A DNA stretch of 64,000 nt from Istiophorus platypterus (lineage: Eukaryota; Chordata; Actinopteri; Istiophoriformes; Istiophoridae): assembly GCA_016859345.1 (NCBI GenBank), contig CM029122.1, forward strand, positions 2,872,001 to 2,936,000, given 5' to 3'. Under the pieces are notes generated by a model, which saw nothing but the letters and a program-made list of their open reading frames with translations, was not told the origin of the DNA and searched no databases. Positions 61,151-64,000 of this stretch are shown piece after piece. Each line of letters opens with the position of its first letter. Position 1 is the first letter of the stretch. Made by a program: the position numbers and the translations under genes.

Positions 61151-63209
61151 GTAAAAATGACCAGATATTGTATTATGGGGGTTGTGTGCCAAGTGACTCC
61201 TTGTCTTTGACAGAAAACTTATGTTTTAAATAGAGAAGGTAAGAGGAGCCGGTAGGGGGATTTTGTTACCATTTGAACGAACCTCATGGACACAAACGAA
61301 AGCCTGTGATGGTTGGTTTTTCCTTGGGGCAAACAAATCCTCCAATGTGAGTAAGTTTAGCTTGTTCAGTTGTGGCAATCATTTAACAAATTGAAATTAT
61401 AAACAGAATTAGAAGCAGATGGCTACCTGGGGTGGCGACAGTCGTAGGGACAGTCATTGATACTAAACAAAGAAACCCTCCCGCACCAACTGCAAAAGTC
61501 AAACCTCAGACAGAAAGTCCACGTCACATTAGCGGACACGACCCTTTGTGTCACCACAGAAACGGGTACTTAGCGGCACTGATGCTGCCAAAATCAATAA
61601 ACCGTGAACTCACAGCTTGAAACCTTTTAGCCTTGGCGGAGCATAATACAGAACAAATGTATTCTTTAAATCCCGGTACTATACTTTGATTCAAAAAGCT
61701 AAATATCTGAGGTCAGACCGCCTCTCTTTTTGTTAGTATGACGAGAGTTTAATCAAGGCCATTATTAATAGTCTTGACTTTTCCAACCACCGAGTGTCTC
61801 GCACTGTGTAAACTATGGTACAGCTGACTCAGAATTAAATACCCTGCAGCTCAAGGGGTCAAGACGGGAACGATCTTTGAAAGGAGACTCTCCCTCTAAT
61901 CAGTGGCCTGGGAAAGAAAACTGGATGTGAGGTTGTCTATTTAGAGCAGACACTGTACTGTTACGGTGGTAATAAGCACAAGAATGCCTCAAAAAACACA
62001 ACTAAGACACAGACAGAGTCTGTAAAACTCATTAAAGACACAACAAAGAGCTGGACAGGAATGTCTCCGCAAGACAAAAATACATTGTGTGAGTGTATGG
62101 CTCTGGTGTGTATGGTGTGTCTCTTTTCGTGTGTTTGTGTTTGTGTGTGTGTGTGTGTACAGTATGTGTGAGAATGTTTATGAAGCACAGGAAAAGAAAA
62201 ACTGTAATTTATTGTTGCACACATGGTAGTCATCTACAACAGGACAGTGTCATTTACTGCTGTCTTTTCTCAAGCATGCGGAATATTCCATCTGGGGACG
62301 TTGCCTCACATCGATATAAAATGGCAACAACAGAGCAATATGGCCATTTCAATAGACTGAACAGGGTGGGCGATCCCGCATCTGTTTAAAATCCCATTTC
62401 AGCGCATCCGTGTGTGTGAGTGTGTGTGCGCGCGTCTTCGCCGTCAAATCTCATTTGAATGAAGTCCGCACACCCACGAGTTTTAAGACGCGATTCTTAC
62501 GTGCAGGAGTTTGTGTGTACGTGTGTGTGTGTGTATTCAACACAATGCCACAGGTAATCCCTTTTACTGCCTCAAGGCCAGCGGCTCTTATCAGGCCTCC
62601 AGAGCACCTGAAGCAGGCCGTGTACTCTCGACCTCCGCCTGTGTGGTTTGTTTTCTACCCCTGAACAGCCCAGCTCAGGTCCAGTGTGGCAGTTCGTCTG
62701 CTGAACAGTGGTCGTGTCTTAAATCGGTCACGTGTGTCCGTCTGTCACATGTAGAGCGTTGAACAGCGACGCATCACGCAGGGATCATGCATGATCCTGC
62801 AATTGCTTCATCTCAGATGTCCCTTACGTCCCTGCTAATCTCAGCAGAACTGGTTTCAGGTACTTTGCACCTTTTTAATGGAGTAAACTGCAAACTGCCC
62901 TTAAACTAGAAACCCTCATAGCCTTCGGATATTTCAAAACATTATGTGATGTTTTGTATGACTTTTGATTGCTTTTATTCGCTATGTTATTTCTCTTTGT
63001 GGATTATGTTTGTTTTCTTGTTCTCAAATCTCCCCTGAAAAAGAGATCTGATTCTCAATGAGACAGCTTGATTAAATAAAGATTAAACAACAAAAAAACC
63101 CCATAGATAAAGAAATAAAATAAACCTTAAGCCTGACTTCAGTTCCTCAGATACGGCAACTTGAGAATTTTTCAGTTTAATTTCTGCAAATGATTGTTGG
63201 AATTGTATA

Positions 63210-63440
63210 AAACATTCCCTCTCTTTTAGCTTCAGTTTGGGTCTCCACCAGCTCCTGAGGGAAACATCTGGGTCTTTAGCTGCTAAATGCTATGTTCAAC
63301 AGGTGTCTGACTAGGTCTGTGCTGTTTGCTGCTGAACAGGTAGTGGATACGTGGCTTTAATTCACTATAACGATCCCTAAAGCCGCAGGGAGCTGCAGAT
63401 TCAAGTGATAATTGTCTTTGAGTTCATCATTTAGATTAAA
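63210..63440 (+). repeat. Dispersed repeat family A, copy 4
   Basis: GGGTCTCCACCAGCTCCTGA, GGAAACATCTGGGTCTTTAG and CTGTTTGCTGCTGAACAGGT match copy 1 closely, in the same orientation. Confidence 0.75.
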
Positions 63441-64000
63441 AACTTTCACATTGTCACCTTGTCATTTCATATGTTGTTGTCAAAGTAGCTTTAGAGAGTA
63501 GCCTAAAACTGAAATGCTGTGTTTTCTGCCATCTTAGGTTGAGCATTTCAAGCTGGTGCCAGGATCCTCGAGCGATCTAGCCCTTTTAGTTTTTGAGTAT
63601 TAGGGTGTCTACTGTCCGACTTTGTTACATGGACGAATGGATGCGTTGAGCCGCAAGGCCCCAGGTAGCCTCTCTGGTGTTTTTTTGGTGATTCGGCTTG
63701 GACAGGAAGTGTCGAGGGCATCGAATATGTAGGAGAGCAGGTATCGGCAGCGGTCGACTCCGGTATACAGATTTGTACGGGTTTGTGGTACTGAACGAGT
63801 TTAACTTTTTCACACAGCACTGATAAGGTTGTAATACTGTTTAAAGCTGTAATGTTTCTAGGTTTATGGCTGTCAGTGACATATAGAAGCTAAGTAGGTG
63901 TCGTACCTCAGAATGCAATTGTACGGCTGTTTCTGGGAGGCATTGTGAACCTCTGTAAGTGTCGAACCCGCAGACGCATCTGTAGTAAAGAGTTGTTTGT

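Larger units (their letters stand above)
60577..64000 (+). other. satb2 intron, running off the window
   Basis: No exon encoding the next ULD segment (expected to start I-I-K-L-G-R-W-like) is found, so the next coding exon is outside. Holds repeat B copy 2 (60901-61150), GT-rich DNA (62095-62170), a non-repetitive stretch (62190-62400), a short palindrome (62782-62797) and repeat family A copy 4 (63210-63440). Confidence 0.7.

Overview
The window is nuclear DNA from a teleost fish, most likely a spiny-rayed (percomorph-like) species. The evidence is compact intron-rich genes with GT-AG splice sites, four proteins that align closely along their length to vertebrate families plus the N-terminus of a fifth, very many long CA/GT, AT and trinucleotide microsatellites, and dispersed repeats of fish type. 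It carries no prokaryotic signal, CRISPR array or recognisable rRNA or tRNA gene. Family assignments come from recognising the proteins; no database was searched. Exon borders were placed by hand from splice sites and unbroken reading frame.

Layout. 1-5545: lcmt2/tyw4 (+), thirteen exons, with the start codon missing from the window. 5560-7570: crygs, gamma-S crystallin (-), tail-to-tail with lcmt2, with a TATA box and an AP-1/Maf-like site upstream. 7660-10474: spacer and probable tbccd1 3'UTR, including a 178-bp inverted-repeat mobile element. 10475-14249: tbccd1 (-), eight coding exons. 14250-16351: CpG-rich head-to-head promoter region. 16352-22801: dnajb11/ERdj3 (+), ten coding exons, with 3'UTR to about 23985. 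24000-44850: about 21 kb without a supportable gene, made of old dispersed repeats, microsatellites, a 59-bp minisatellite and several microsatellite-free stretches that could be conserved enhancers. 44860-64000: 5' part of a satb2-type gene (+): a possible non-coding first exon ending near 45742, the ATG exon at 54790-55005, the next exon at 60391-60576, and the rest beyond the window.

How the genes relate. They do not form a pathway. TYW4 makes wybutosine in tRNA-Phe, gamma-S crystallin is a lens structural protein, TBCCD1 acts at the centrosome and Golgi, ERdj3 is an ER-lumen BiP co-chaperone, and SATB2 is a nuclear matrix-binding regulator. The run crygs-tbccd1-dnajb11, with tbccd1 and dnajb11 head-to-head, matches human 3q27. 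lcmt2 (human 15q) and satb2 (human 2q) flank it as synteny joins.

No previously undescribed multi-gene system was found. The observations most worth checking are a perfect 30-bp inverted repeat with a 14-nt loop in the putative satb2 first intron (46767-46840), a ~120-nt UG repeat ending 8 nt before an lcmt2 exon, two GC-AG introns in lcmt2, a multi-exon lcmt2 where the human gene is intronless, an unusually diverged satb2 N-terminus, and a four-copy dispersed repeat family.
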